DNA from: Chamaecrista fasciculata
Lineage: Eukaryota; Streptophyta; Magnoliopsida; Fabales; Fabaceae
Assembly (NCBI GenBank): GCA_003254925.1
Contig: QANZ01047229.1
Span: 1-64,000 of the forward strand
Direction: 5' to 3'
DNA length: 64,000 bases
Below the pieces are notes generated by a model that saw only the letters and a program-made list of their open reading frames with translations, had not been told where the DNA came from and did not search any database. The position numbers and the translations under genes are program-made. Position 1 is the stretch's first letter. The number at the start of each line of letters is the position of its first letter. This document shows, one piece after another, positions 12,005 to 22,901 of this stretch.

Positions 12005-12024
12005 AAAATTTGAAGGCCACAGAG
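12005..12024 (+). pseudogene. NLR1: last 20 bases of the split LRR exon
   Basis: Directly after the TIR element the bases encode (Q)NLKATE, in frame with the exon broken at 9381. They are followed by a plausible splice donor, CACAGAG|gtaacg, at 12024/12025. The intron that starts here holds the duplicated segment, the partial TIR element and the copia insertion. Confidence 0.6.
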
Positions 12025-12077
12025 GTAACGCTGCTCTTTAAATTGTTGTTATGTGCCATCTAAATATGTCTTGGAGA

Positions 12078-12294
12078 ATTTTTATTTCCAAGTAGAAATT
12101 GATGCATCCATCAATGTCTCTTTCATTTGTTGGAATTTTTATTTATTTTTGGCTTTGATGCTGTTGAAGTGAGAATATCTGAAAATGATTTCTTATCTTC
12201 TTCATTGAAAGTACCAGAATATATATATACACACAACTATGAACTCCTATTTAATACATACTCCTAACTACCTAATTAATGTAATCTCTCAACT
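12078..12294 (+). repeat. Intron segment plus partial LTR, copy 1
   Basis: These 217 bp are nearly identical to 13023-13237, differing by one TA unit in a TA run. The copy includes 84 bp of intron, the GATGC insertion site and the first 133 bp of the copia LTR (12162-12294), and then stops abruptly inside the LTR. It starts at ATTTTTATT, the bases that also flank the right end of the TIR element fragment at 12295-13022. Confidence 0.85.
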
Positions 12295-13022
12295 GCTCTT
12301 TAAAAAAAGTTTTAGAGTTTAGAGTTTAAGGTTTAGGGTTTTAATATTTTTTAAGGACTAAATTGAAATGTTTGGAAGAGTTTTGGGACACTTTACAATT
12401 TTATTTTGAAAATTTGGGACTAAAATGAATGAAGATGAGAAAAAAGAGGGGGAATTGAGAATAATATAAATAAAGATGGGTCAAGGGCCTAATTGTTCAA
12501 CTCAGACTTTTTTTTAGAGTTTAGGGTTTGAAGCTTTAGATTTTGGGGTTTTAGGGTTTGGGGTTTTAGAGTTTAGGGTTTTAAATATTTTTAAGGACTA
12601 AATTGGAATGTTTGGAAAATTTTTGGGACACTTTATAATTTTATTTTGAGGATTTGGGACTAAAATGAATGAAAATGATGAAAAAGAGGGGGAATTGAGA
12701 ATAATGGAGTAAAAATGGGTCAGGGACCTATAAGTACAATGAGGAAATGCTGATGTGTCGCTATTTTATGACGTGGCAGCTCATTTTTTTTTTAAAAAAA
12801 CATAACGGGTGCTGACGTGGCCATAACGGGACACGTCAGCGCATAACGGGACACATCAGCGTCCGTTATGGCCACGTCAGCTTTTTTGTAACGACAATAT
12901 GACAGAGGGACCAATTAGTGCATCGTTTGCAAAATTCGGGGACCGGCTAGTGCAATGCATAAAATTCAGGGACCTATCTGTCAACGAGTGCATAAATCAG
13001 GGACCGGAAAGTTATTTTACTC
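12295..13022. mobile_element. Right half of a second TIR/foldback element
   Basis: The sequence matches the right arm and right end of the element at 9382-12004: TAGGGTTT-like blocks, then the 'gggaccaattag...ggggaccggctag...cagggaccggaaagttattttact' end. It differs at many positions, so it is a separate insertion of the same family. Its left half is missing and is replaced by the duplicated intron/LTR segment 12078-12294. Confidence 0.8.
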
Positions 13023-13237
13023 ATTTTTATTTCCAAGTAGAAATTGATGCATCCATCAATGTCTCTTTCATTTGTTGGAATTTTTATTTATTTTTGGCTT
13101 TGATGCTGTTGAAGTGAGAATATCTGAAAATGATTTCTTATCTTCTTCATTGAAAGTACCAGAATATATATACACACAACTATGAACTCCTATTTAATAC
13201 ATACTCCTAACTACCTAATTAATGTAATCTCTCAACT
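13023..13237 (+). repeat. Intron segment plus LTR start, copy 2 (source copy)
   Basis: This copy runs into the complete 3' LTR of the copia element, so it is the original. The copy at 12078-12294 is the derived one. Confidence 0.8.
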
Positions 13238-13267
13238 ACTTTCATAATAATACTAACAACACTAACA
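13107..13267 (-). repeat. 3' LTR of the copia element
   Basis: It is 161 bp with TG/CA ends. It is the 3' LTR because the polypurine tract lies directly inside it at 13268-13276. Confidence 0.93.
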
Positions 13268-13276
13268 CTCCCCCTC
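13268..13276 (-). promoter_or_regulatory. Polypurine tract of the copia element
   Basis: The minus strand reads GAGGGGGAG directly before the 3' LTR. It primes plus-strand DNA synthesis during reverse transcription. Confidence 0.8.
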
Positions 13277-16200
13277 AAGCTGGAGCGTACAAATCATAAG
13301 CACCCAGCTTGTTACATAGATATTTAATTCTAGGGCCTCTAAGGGACTTAGTTAAGATATCTGCCAATTGATCATTGGAATTGACAAATCGAGTAACAAG
13401 GCATCCAGATTGAATCTTCTCTCTAATAAAGTGACAATCAATCTCAATATGTTTGGTCCTTTCATGGAACACTGGATTTGAGGCGATGTACATAGCTGCT
13501 TGATTATCACATATCAATTCCATTTTGTTGATGTCCCCAAATTTCATTTCTTGAAGAAATTGTTTTAACCACAGAAGTTCACAAGTTGCTAATGCCATAG
13601 CACGATACTCAGCTTCAGCACTAGATCTTGCAACTACGTTTTGTTTCTTGCTTTTCCAAGAGTCTAGGTTAACCAATGAAGACGCAATATCCAGATGTGG
13701 ATTGCTTATCATCTGGTGAACCAGCCCAATCAGCATCTGTGAAGCCAATAATCTGAGAGTTCCCTCTATCTTCATATAACAATCCCTGACCTGGCGCTCC
13801 TTTGATATACTGAAGAATTCGAACAACTGCATCCCAATGACTATCACATGGTGATTGTAGGAACTGGCTGACTACACTCACAACAAATGATATATCTGGT
13901 CGAGTGATAGTAAGGTAGTTAAGTTTTCCCACAAGTCTTCGATATCTTTCAGGATTTCTATTAGCTCCCCCTGTCCTGGATAAAGCTTGACATTTGGATC
14001 CATCGGAGTGTCAACTGGTTTGCAATTAATCATGCTTGTCTCTTCTAGTAAATCAAGTGCATACTTCCTTTGTAAAATAGCCACATCAGTACTGGACTGA
14101 GCAACCTCGATTCCCAGAAAATATTTAAGCTTCCCCAAATCTTTAGTTTGGAAGTGAGTAGCCAAATGTTGCTTGAGCTGGGTAATACCTAACTCATCAT
14201 TACCGGTGATAACAATGTCATCCACATAGACAACTAGGTAAATGCACTTGCCTTTTGAGGTATGGCGAAAGAAAACCGAGTGATCAGCTTCACTACGAGT
14301 CATCCCAAAGTTTTGAATCACGAAACTGAACCGGCCGAACCAAGCTCTCAGTGATTGCTTGAGTCCATAAAGAGAACGACGAAGCCGACATACTTTCCCA
14401 TACTCCCCTCTGACCAGGTGGTTGCTCCATATAGACTTCCTCTTCCAACTCACCATGAAGGGAGGCATTCTTGATATCAAGCTGATAAAGTGGCCAGTGA
14501 CGAATGGCCGCCATGGATAAGAAGACACGAACGGAAGCAATTTTTGCAACAGGAGAGAATGTATCCCCATAGTCCAAGCCAAAGATTTGAGTATATCCTT
14601 TGGCCACAAACCGAGCCTTGAGTCTTTCAATCTGACCAATAGGACAAACTTTAACTGCATACACCCATCGGAGATTTTCCAGAAGGAAGTGGAACCAAAT
14701 CCCATGTATTATTAGAATGCAAAGCAGCCATCTCATCAAGCATGGCTTGCCTCCAGCCTGAATGTGCAAGAGCTTCATCCAAAGAAGACACAAAAGCATA
14801 ATATGGAGTAGACAATCGACGATAGCTCAAAAAATTATAAACAGGGTGAGGATTACGAGTAGAGCGAATACCTTTATGAATAACAATCGGAGGACTAGCA
14901 GGTGGAGACTGGACCGGAGCAGCGGGTGAGCCAGACAGAGGTAGTGAGTCAGAAGGAGTCTCGACAGTCGCAGGACGAGGACGACGATGATATGTTTGAA
15001 TAGGAGGACTGGGTATGTCCTGGGCCGGTAAAGTAAGGAAAGGAACTGGAAGGGTTTCAGTCACAGAAGAACTTGAAGGCATGGGAGACCCAAAGAACGG
15101 GGAGGACTCGAAAAAGGTCACATCTAGAGAGGTGAAACAGCGTCGAGTGGCAGGACAATAACAACGGTAGCCTTTTTTAAGTCGAGTATATCCAAGAAAG
15201 ACACATTTGATAGACTTGGCGGTGAGTTTATCCTTCCCTGGGGTCAAATCTTGGACAAAACACACAACCAAAAACACGAGGAGGAAGATGATAAAGAGGG
15301 TCATAGGAAAACAACAAAGAATGAAGAATTTGATTATTTAGGACAGAAGATGGCATGCAATTAATCAAATAACATGCAGTAAGAACAACATCGCTCCAAA
15401 AAGTAGTAGGGACATTATGATGAATGAGCAAAGTACGAGCTGTTTCAATAAGATGACGATTCTTACACTCGGCTACCCCATTTTGTTGTGGGGTATGGAG
15501 ACACGAGGTTTGATGTAAAATTCCCTGAGAGTTTAGAAATTCCTTAAAGGATGTAGACAAATACTCTTTAGCATTATCAGAATGTAAGATAGAAACCGAT
15601 GTATTAAATTGAGTTTTTATTTCAGCACAGAAATTCTGGAAAATGTCAAATACCTCAGACCGATTTTTCATCTAATACAACCAAGTACAACGAGAATAAT
15701 CGTCAATAAAAGTTACAAAATACCGAAAGCCAAAAATAGAAGACACTCGACTAGGACCCCAAACATCAGAGTGAACAAGTTGAAAAGGTGAATTTGCGCG
15801 ACTATTAAGACTACTAGGAAAGGAAGTACGAGTTTGTTTACCTAACTGACACGACTCACATGGAAGAGAAGACAAAGTAGAAAGAGAGGCATCCATTTTG
15901 CGAAGTTTTGAAAGGCTTGGATGTCCGAAACGGTTGTGGAGGAGAGATGGAGAACGACTGGATGTACACACAATGGGAGAGGTAGAAGGTGAAAGATAGT
16001 ACAAGCCTTCTGACTCACTTCCTATGCCAATCAACTGTCCCGTACTCCGATCCTCGATAGAAACACAATCATTAGCGAAGGTAACAGAACAATTGTGAGA
16101 GTGAATTAATTTATTAACAGAAATAAGATTGAATGGAGATTCAAGGACATAAAGGACAGAGTCAACAAATATGGAAGGAAGAATTAGAGCTTGACCAATC

Positions 16201-16502
16201 CCTGTAGTTGCAGTTTTACAACCATTTACTAAAGTAACTAAGGGAAGAGAAGAGGAACTAGAAAGATTGGTAAACAAATATTTATTACCAGAAATATGTT
16301 CCGAAGCACATGAGTCAAGAATCCATGGTCCAATGTTAGGAGAACGAGCAAAACAAGTAGTAACATTACCAATTTGGGCAAAGGAAGCCGTCACTGATGA
16401 CTGTTTACTTTGTTGGAACTTGAGGTAATCTTGGTAATCATTCCCAACTAAAATGATAGACTCTGATTTTTCACAGTTCATATCCATGCATGGTTTCCAC
16501 AC
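13275..16502 (-). pseudogene. Copia polyprotein (PR-INT-RT-RNase H), decayed
   Basis: In element order on the minus strand: protease with DSCASEH (the usual Gly of D-S/T-G is Cys); an integrase zinc finger (H-x4-H with PCESCQLG at about 15850); integrase core HSDVWGP at about 15770 and, later, LHSDNAKEY and QQNGVAE; reverse transcriptase with [10 protein letters not shown] and YVDDIVI (about 14220); and RNase H with SSAEAEYRAMA (about 13600). An in-frame TAG at 15672-15674 interrupts the integrase. Frame changes lie near 15260, 14680, 14400, 13930 and 13720. It is not functional. Confidence 0.92.
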
Positions 16503-16980
16503 TTGGATAATAAAAGTAAGAGATAGAGCAAATGAACCCTAAGAATGGATAGAGAAGACACTGGCGACCTGAACGAACATGAGAACGTCGAAAAATGTCG
16601 TTGGAAAACGTCTCACGCGCCGGCGAGTGCAGAAAACGGAAATCTGGACGGTGGCGCGTGGTAGAGGCTATGACGCCTGAACAACAGGGGTTTGGACGGC
16701 TGGCGGCTTCCGAGCACGGCGATCCGGCGCGTGTCCCGAGATGGTGGCTGGAGATAGTTGGGTCTGAAAACCCTCACTAGGCGAGAGATACACTTGAAAG
16801 TGAAAATTTTTGGAGAAGCAAAGAAATTTTGAATGGTATTATTCAGAATAAGTGGAAAAATGAATCTGATTTGGAGGAATCACAAATGCAGATAAGAAAA
16901 AACTTGAATAAGGAATTTTGAGTTGGAATGACACACAACTCAAAAGGCAATGTGAAGAAGCACTACCCAAATTTTACTGG

Positions 16981-16995
16981 CAGGCTCTGATACCA
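16981..16995 (-). promoter_or_regulatory. Primer-binding site of the copia element
   Basis: The minus strand directly inside the 5' LTR reads TGGTATCAGAGCCTG, complementary to the 3' end of plant initiator methionine tRNA, which is the usual primer for plant copia elements. Confidence 0.92.
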
Positions 16996-17158
16996 TGTTG
17001 AAGTGAGAATATCTGAAAATGATTTCTTATCTTCTTCATTGAAAGTACAAAAATATATATACATACACAACTATAAACTCCTATTTAATACATACTCCTA
17101 ACTACCTAATTAATGTAATTTCTCAACTACTTTCATAATAATACTAACAACACTAACA
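16996..17158 (-). repeat. 5' LTR of the copia element
   Basis: It is 163 bp with TG/CA ends and lies next to the primer-binding site. Confidence 0.93.
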
Positions 17159-17163
17159 GATGC

Positions 17164-18270
17164 AATAGAACTTTGTTTTGATAAGATACTAGTTAAATGT
17201 ATAGCTCAATAGTGATCATAACATTTGTAATAAAATTGTGATCGTTTGGGCTTCAATCCCGAATTGTAGGGTGTTTTAGGTCCAACAATGATGTTAATAT
17301 GAAAGTGTAGGGCCAGTGAGCCAATTTTCCATGCTGGGTGAGTGACTGTCAATCCTCACTTGCAAATACATAGGCTCGAGTCTTCTCTACAATCAACAAT
17401 TATCAAGCTATCCTATTAGAGTTGTTATTAGCAGTAGATAAGGAGAGGAAGACCACCCTCTATATCAGTATTTGAGCATGCCCATTAACATTTTGGCTTC
17501 AACAAGTACAAAAATATATTTATGTATGTTCCTTATATATAGAAGTTTTGTTAAAAGAATCAAATATTAGTGTTTTAATTGTTATAAGAATTTTTAAATT
17601 TAAAGTTTCAAAACAGTTTTTTCTTGACAATGTGATGAAACCTTTTTGCATAGGATTATACTTAGATCAAATTTACTGTATCATTGATCATGTTTATTTT
17701 TAATAAAAATATAACGTTTGATGGGAGAGAAAAAAATCAAGCAGAAACAAAGAATATTTTTAGCATGACCTACATCTTTTCCTGTTTGGTAGGGCAAGCC
17801 AATCCACAAAGATGAGTTGGATAATTTGATATATCAGATAAAGAAATGGACCTACATCTTTTCCTGTTTGGTAGGGAAAGCCAACCCACAAAGATGAGTG
17901 GATTATTTTTTTTCTTGAAAAGGACTTCTGTTCAAAACAATGAAAAATGTTTTATAAATAGTGTGGGATAATAAAACAATGAATATACAATTTATAAAAA
18001 TAATATTGAACCCCTTATAAATTAAGAGACCATTATGTAATGAAGAATAAATATAGTAATTTAATGATTATGAGAACTTGCTTAAATTAAAATGTCCATA
18101 AAGCTGCATTGTCTTGAAAATGTGTTAACAAACGGAGAGATGACTGGCTGAGAATGCAAACATTTCCTTTGGATTATTCATGTTAATACCATGTATGAGT
18201 TTAACTATAAAATCCCTTATATATGATATTGTATTTGATATAATAAGGATTGCTGATTTTTTTTTTGTAG
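17164..18270 (+). other. Remainder of the NLR1 intron
   Basis: The sequence continues the intron interrupted by the copia element and ends with a T-rich tract and ttgtag at 18265-18270. An imperfect direct repeat of about 60 bp (cctacatcttttcctgtttg...) occurs at about 17769-17826 and 17850-17908. No coding similarity is seen. Confidence 0.55.
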
Positions 18271-18900
18271 GCATTGAATACATCAATGTATGGGTTTCTT
18301 CCCTTTCAAGCAGGTGCAGTCTTTGGAGAGAACCAAGGAACCTACACAACATTAGGGAGATGAATTTCACAAAATGTTCATACTTTATATCACTGTTCTC
18401 CTTACCCATTGCCTCAAAGTTAATGTTGGAGATTTTGACGATCAAAGAATGTTCCAAACTGAAATACATAGTGGCAGGCGAGGGAGATGCTCAAGACCAC
18501 ATGAATCACAATTCTGTATTCTCAAACATGAAAGATTTGAACGTTTTTGATTGCATGGAATTGAAAATTTTATTTCCAGCACATTTTTTGAGATCCCTGG
18601 TACATTTGAAATCTTTGAATATCAGTAACGCTTCTGAGTTGAAATATGTTTTTGGAAGAAGCCATCATGAAGATAACTTGTCTCATCAGAATCAAGATAT
18701 TAGCACTCAGCTAATTGATCTCCCTGCTTTGGAGAGCCTGCGCAAATCTTATCCGTATTTGTCCTAAAAACTACTACTTGAGGGGACTATCTCTGAAGTC
18801 CATTGTTCTAAAAGTGAGCCCTGAGTTTGATGTAACATGTTTTACTGATTTCATGGTTTGCTTGAATTCTAGAACACACCATTCCTCAACAACCACAATG
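18271..18900 (+). pseudogene. NLR1: LRR exon, frameshifted
   Basis: This exon follows the acceptor ttttttgtag and ends at ACAATG|gtacgg. It encodes irregular LRRs typical of the C-terminal part of RPS2-like receptors, for example LEILTIKECSKLKYIV, LKSLNISNASELKYVFG and the same ELKYVFG block seen at 9236-9256 in the earlier exon. A frame change near 18735-18745 moves the tail from ...ALESL to ANLIRICPKNYYLRGLSLKS. The repeat of ELKYVFG suggests tandem growth of LRR units. Confidence 0.75.
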
Positions 18901-19171
18901 GTACGGTTTTCTTAATCTTTTTCTTCAGATCTTAGTTGTTTTTCTCTTCTCAATTATCAAATTAAGTTTGATTTTGTTATTGTTAGAATAAAATTTTCTA
19001 ATTTTTGCCTTGCAAACCTTACTGATTTGTCTCTCCTTCATTATAAACTATCATGAAAGGGGTTCTTGTTCTCAATTTGGTCCATGTTCTAGGATTAAAA
19101 GTATTTGCAACTCGTAGGATACTAGGATTTGATATAAAACTTGAAATTGAACTCTCATGTGGGATTTACAG

Positions 19172-19785
19172 GCAGTGAAGACTCTTTTGCAAAATCTGAC
19201 ACGTCTTGATGTATTGAACGCTGAAACAAGAGAAATATTTAATCTGGAAGGACTTGAAATTGAAAGTCCAGTGACATCAAGCTTACAAGACATGAGGCTG
19301 CAAAATCTGAGTGAGTTGATGAGGCATATATGTAGGGGTCCCAAACATATTCTCTTCCTCCAGAATCTTTGTCAACTAGAAATCACAGCATGCAAAAAGC
19401 TAAAAGCTATCTTCTCTGCCTCTACGTTGAGAAGTCTACCAGAATTGTTCATCTTAAAGATATCAAACTGTGAAGAATTAGTTCAAATCATTGAAGAGGA
19501 TCCGGATGAAAATATTGTTGATGCTGCTGCAGATCAATCATGCTTCCAAAAGTTAAATTCACTTCACATCAAGTGAATTTGACCGTAAAGGAAGCCTCAA
19601 AGCTCGAACAAGTATTCAAATGCAAAGAAGGTGATACACGAAAGAAAGTGATGAGCGATGTGTTTCCAATGCTATAGATACTATAGAAATCTATAAACTG
19701 CCGAGCCTTGTTCCTATTTGCGAAAGGATTGATTTTCAAAGTGTGCCAAATAGTCTTGTACTTGATTGCCCCAAAATACATCATG
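19172..19785 (+). pseudogene. NLR1: LRR exon, with stop and frameshift
   Basis: The acceptor is gatttacag and the donor is ATCATG|gtatgc. LRR-like text includes LCQLEITACKKLKAIFSAST and LPELFILKISNCEELVQII. After 19573 the frame shifts (VNLTVKEASKLEQVFKCK), then a stop interrupts at about 19677 and the frame resumes as IEIYKLPSLVPICERIDF. The last block is the usual end of an LRR unit in this family. Confidence 0.7.
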
Positions 19786-19872
19786 GTATGCCTTCAAAAA
19801 GTGCAACTTATCATTTTTCTCTATTGCTTCTGATTTGTAAATTTTGACATAAAATTGCAAATCCCATTTCAG

Positions 19873-20054
19873 ATACTACTTTTCAGCTCCAGATGGACCC
19901 AAAAAATGTAGATTCAGGAAAACAAGCAGTAACTAAGGAACTGCTTTCCGAAAATTCCAAAACGGATCAAACAGGGCTGCATTTGGAAGAATCCAAAGAG
20001 AGAAATGAATTAACAATGACAGTGCTGACAAATGGTTCACCAAAATTAGCTGAG
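19873..20054 (+). pseudogene. NLR1: linker exon after the LRRs
   Basis: A 182-bp open exon lies between ttcag and GCTGAG|gtatat. It encodes a polar segment rich in Lys, Glu, Ser and Thr, starting DTTFQLQMDPKNVDSGKQA. It has no known fold. Its position after the LRR exons and its composition match the variable linker that precedes the C-terminal tail in some NB-LRR genes. The frame is open, but the gene around it is broken. Confidence 0.55.
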
Positions 20055-20498
20055 GTATATTAGAACGGCAATCACAACATAGGCAGTAACCGTTATTGCT
20101 TGCCACTTTCATCTTAGCGTTAGTAGAAAATAAATGAACTTGAGGATCGATGTCAATAAACAAATATACTTTTATTTTTTCTTTCACTAATGAATTCAAC
20201 TTGGAAACTTGTTAATAATTATGTCTCGAGTTCTTGTGATACGAGTATAAGCCCTTGGGAGAACCACACCTCAAAAGCTAGCTGTTGAAGTTGGAGAGCC
20301 CAAGATCTTATATAGTGCTTTACCTTCAGCTAACTACCCGATGTGGGACTCGTATCAGAAGGTCTCCTTCCTCTGCATGTTGGATACGTTGAGTAACCTA
20401 AAAAAGCATAAGATATACAACTTCATTAATTCTACATTTCCCAGAAAGTACTTCTGAGATCTGTATTATTATGTGCATAATGAAAAAAGAGTATACAC
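20055..20498. other. Repeat-derived DNA at an inversion edge
   Basis: The block 'gatgtgggactcgtatcag' with nearby 'ttggagagcccaagatct' at about 20290-20360 looks like a dispersed repeat. The plus-strand exon series of NLR1 stops at 20054 and minus-strand exons begin at 20499, so a rearrangement breakpoint should lie here. Confidence 0.4.
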
Positions 20499-21757
20499 TA
20501 GTTTCATGAGGTATTTCAATTTCGTTCATTGCTTGTCCAGGGATCTGTTGTTGGACTTTCAAATTTGGTTCACTCATTGGTTGTTCATTGATCAGCTGCC
20601 CAAATAAAATAATCTTAATTACCAATCTATCCATTTTTTTTATTCAAATCCATTGAAAATATCATAACTCTAAGCTCACATGAAAACTGGTTTCATGTGG
20701 AGATACAGAAGATGCTGGAGATGTCATCTTGATCACATCTGAATCAACTGAAGTTGTCATTGTCAATACATTTGAAGCAGGAACTACCATGGCAGCTTCC
20801 TTCCCTGTTTCTTCAAAGCTCTGACTCACACAAAACGTAAATTAATTCATAGAATATTCTTGTCCACTGATCAAACTTTTTTTCTAGAAACTTTGATTTA
20901 AGACCTATCAAAGAAAAAATATTACGTTGAGAGAAGATATATGGTATAGATTTGGTAGTTCTGACATGTGAAGATGTATTGATGGGTTGGTATTTAAACT
21001 TAGGGTAAACTAATAATGCGGTCCTTGAAAGATCACAAAGTTGACAATCGGGTTGTTGAAAGATTGAAATACCCAGTTTAGTCCTTTAAAGATCAAAATG
21101 GTATACCCTTTTGTTCCTGAAAGATTAAAACAATATAGTATTTAGTCCATGAAAATGACTAATAAGTATATTGTTTTGATTCTTCAGGAAGTAAACTTTG
21201 TATTTCAATCTTTCAAGGACCGAGTTGTCAGCTAGGTGATCTTTTAGGGACCATATAGTTAGTATACTCTTAAACTGACATGCTGAAAAAATTACTCAAT
21301 CTTTAAAATAAATGCAGTAATCTTACTGAAATAGATGGACTTGTTTGTGAACCCCTTGGTTGTGAATGAATCAGTGAAGTAACTATTTCAGGTTCCACCA
21401 GCATAGTGCTTTCTGGAACACTTTCTACCACACTCTACAGAGTACAAAATGATATTATGAAAGAATGAGATCTTTTAATTATAATTCTTGAGAAATAAAA
21501 TCTCTTTTAGGTCCATCAATATTTAGGAAAGAGTTATATACAATAGAAGTTGGTTCTGCGAATGTTGGCTGTAGTGTTATGATTGTTTCACTTCTTGACT
21601 CCTTTAATGCATCATAGCACAAGCAATGAACAGAGAAACGGTATAAGTTATAGCCATCTAGAATACTCCTTAAAATATGTTGAAAGAGGGAAAAACGTAC
21701 TAGTGAAGTAATCACTGATGAAACTGCCAAGGCTGATGTCTCCGCTTCTTTAGTAAT
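20499..21757 (-). pseudogene. Block of short linker exons on the minus strand
   Basis: Four short exons with good acceptors and donors lie on the minus strand: 21757-21701 (ITKEAETSALAVSSVITSL), 21434-21327 (VVESVPESTMLVEPEIVTSL...), 20820-20688 (...SASSVSPHETS-type end) and 20595-20499 (LINEQPMSEPNLKVQQQ...EIPHETS). A weaker fifth is 21601-21542 (ESRSETIITLQPTFAEPTSI). Two exons end with the same PHETS codons before the donor, a sign of exon duplication. All are Ser/Thr/Glu/Val-rich, like the linker of NLR1. They lie between plus-strand NLR1 exons, so an inverted piece of NLR1 or of a neighbouring paralogue is likely. A separate minus-strand gene is the alternative. Confidence 0.5.
21003..21269. 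mobile_element. Small MULE-type MITE
   Basis: The inverted ends are GGGTAAACTAATAATGCGG and, read from the right, GAGTATACTAACTATATGG. The flanks TTAAACTTA (20994-21002) and TTAAACTGA (21270-21278) match at eight of nine bases. The element is 267 bp and non-coding, inside an intron of the minus-strand exon block. Confidence 0.65.
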
Positions 21758-21766
21758 CTGACAAGA

Positions 21767-22179
21767 TGATATGGGCCAAGAGGACAAGTTGGCCCAAGTG
21801 GATGATAAGATGAGTCTAAAAGTATATTGGGTGAGAATCCAACAAAGATGGGCCAAGCATGAGAGAGGCGTGAAGAAGCATTCAATGTAGAAGAAGGTTT
21901 TCATTATGTGGTTTAGGTCTATGAGTGTGTGGCACGTGAGTTTGTGAGAGTCTTTGAGCAAGGCTTCTTTATATAGCAGTAGAATTGTAATATGGGGGAT
22001 ATGAATATTTTGTATTGATCTTTAGGGTCTGGAGTTGATCCCTCCTCGAATAGGGACTCATTTGTATGCTTCCTTTTCACTTGAGGAACTTGATACAACG
22101 ACATCCATTTTCATTTTCTTCTGTTCTTCCATTTTCTATTTTCTTCTCTTGTTACTGTTTTGATACTTGATCCATATCA
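21767..22179 (+). mobile_element. Solo LTR-like insertion, 413 bp
   Basis: The ends are perfect 8-base inverted repeats, TGATATGG and CCATATCA. A TATA-like tttatatag lies at about 21970, as expected inside an LTR read left to right. CAAGA precedes the left end (21762-21766) and also appears at 22184-22188, four bases after the right end (CCTT intervenes), so the target duplication is not clean. It sits just upstream of the acceptor of the exon at 21757. Confidence 0.55.
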
Positions 22180-22641
22180 CCTTCAAGATCATAATCTATC
22201 AAAGGATGACATAATATCAAATGAATTGACTAATTCAGATTCAAGGAAGCAATCTTCTAGATCTTTGGTTAATCCCTTAATTAGAAGAAGACCCTAGGTC
22301 TATTATTCTTTTCCTTTTGTATGCAAGAACTCAATTTTATATTTAATATGGCTTTGACCAGTCTTTTTGTTTTTCTTATCATTATAGAATTGATGGAAAA
22401 CTAGACTTTATAAGTTGTCTTTGTCAGTGTACTAAGTAGCAAATGAAATACTCAAAACTCCTAACTCAATTCACAAGAACACTCATATGTCTCTTGAGTC
22501 TTGAAGATGCAATTTATGGGTGTGTTTGGATTAAGGATTATGGAGGGAAAGATAATGTAAGTGAAAATAATCATGATATATTCTCCTTGTTTGAGAAATT
22601 AAAAATTGAAGAAAAAGATAATAAGAGATTAATTGTTAAAT

Positions 22642-22753
22642 ATTCTATTATTATTCAAATAAGGATGCGTGCATCTTGACCCTCCCCAAACCCCACCTAG
22701 TGGGAGCTTCTTGCACTGGGCCACCCTTTTATTCTATTATTATTCAAATAAGG
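22642..22753 (+). mobile_element. Au-like SINE 3' tail with 23-bp target duplication
   Basis: The 66 bp at 22665-22730 read 'cttgaccctccccaaacccc...agtgggagcttcttgcactgggccaccctttt', which is the 3' half of the tRNA-derived Au SINE family of plants as I remember it. The flanks are an exact 23-bp direct repeat starting ATTCTATTATTATTCAAATA, at 22642-22664 and 22731-22753. The tRNA-related head with its A and B boxes is missing, so this copy was 5'-truncated at insertion. Confidence 0.65.
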
Positions 22754-22901
22754 GGAAGGAGTATGAGGAGTTAACTTTCTCTTCTATTTCCCTTTCTTCT
22801 TATTTCTGAAACATACTCGAAATTATAACTGCCTAACCATTTTAAAGATGTATTGTATGGTGTGTTTAGATTGGAGATTCTAGAGAGAAAGGAAATGTAA
22901 G

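Larger units (their letters stand above)
13107..17158 (-). mobile_element. Ty1-copia retrotransposon, 4.05 kb, both LTRs kept
   Basis: LTRs of 161 bp (13107-13267) and 163 bp (16996-17158) begin TGTT and end AACA, and an exact 5-bp duplication GATGC flanks the element (13102-13106 and 17159-17163). The primer site and polypurine tract sit on the minus strand, so the element reads right to left. By eye the LTRs differ at about four bases plus one 2-bp indel, so the insertion is fairly young. It sits in an intron of NLR1 in antisense orientation. The gag part is very short. Confidence 0.95.

Noticed and set aside
16595..16780. 61-codon plus-strand open frame with Arg/Gly-rich text
   Set aside because: It lies in the short gag-side region of the copia element and is antisense to it; no domain is seen.
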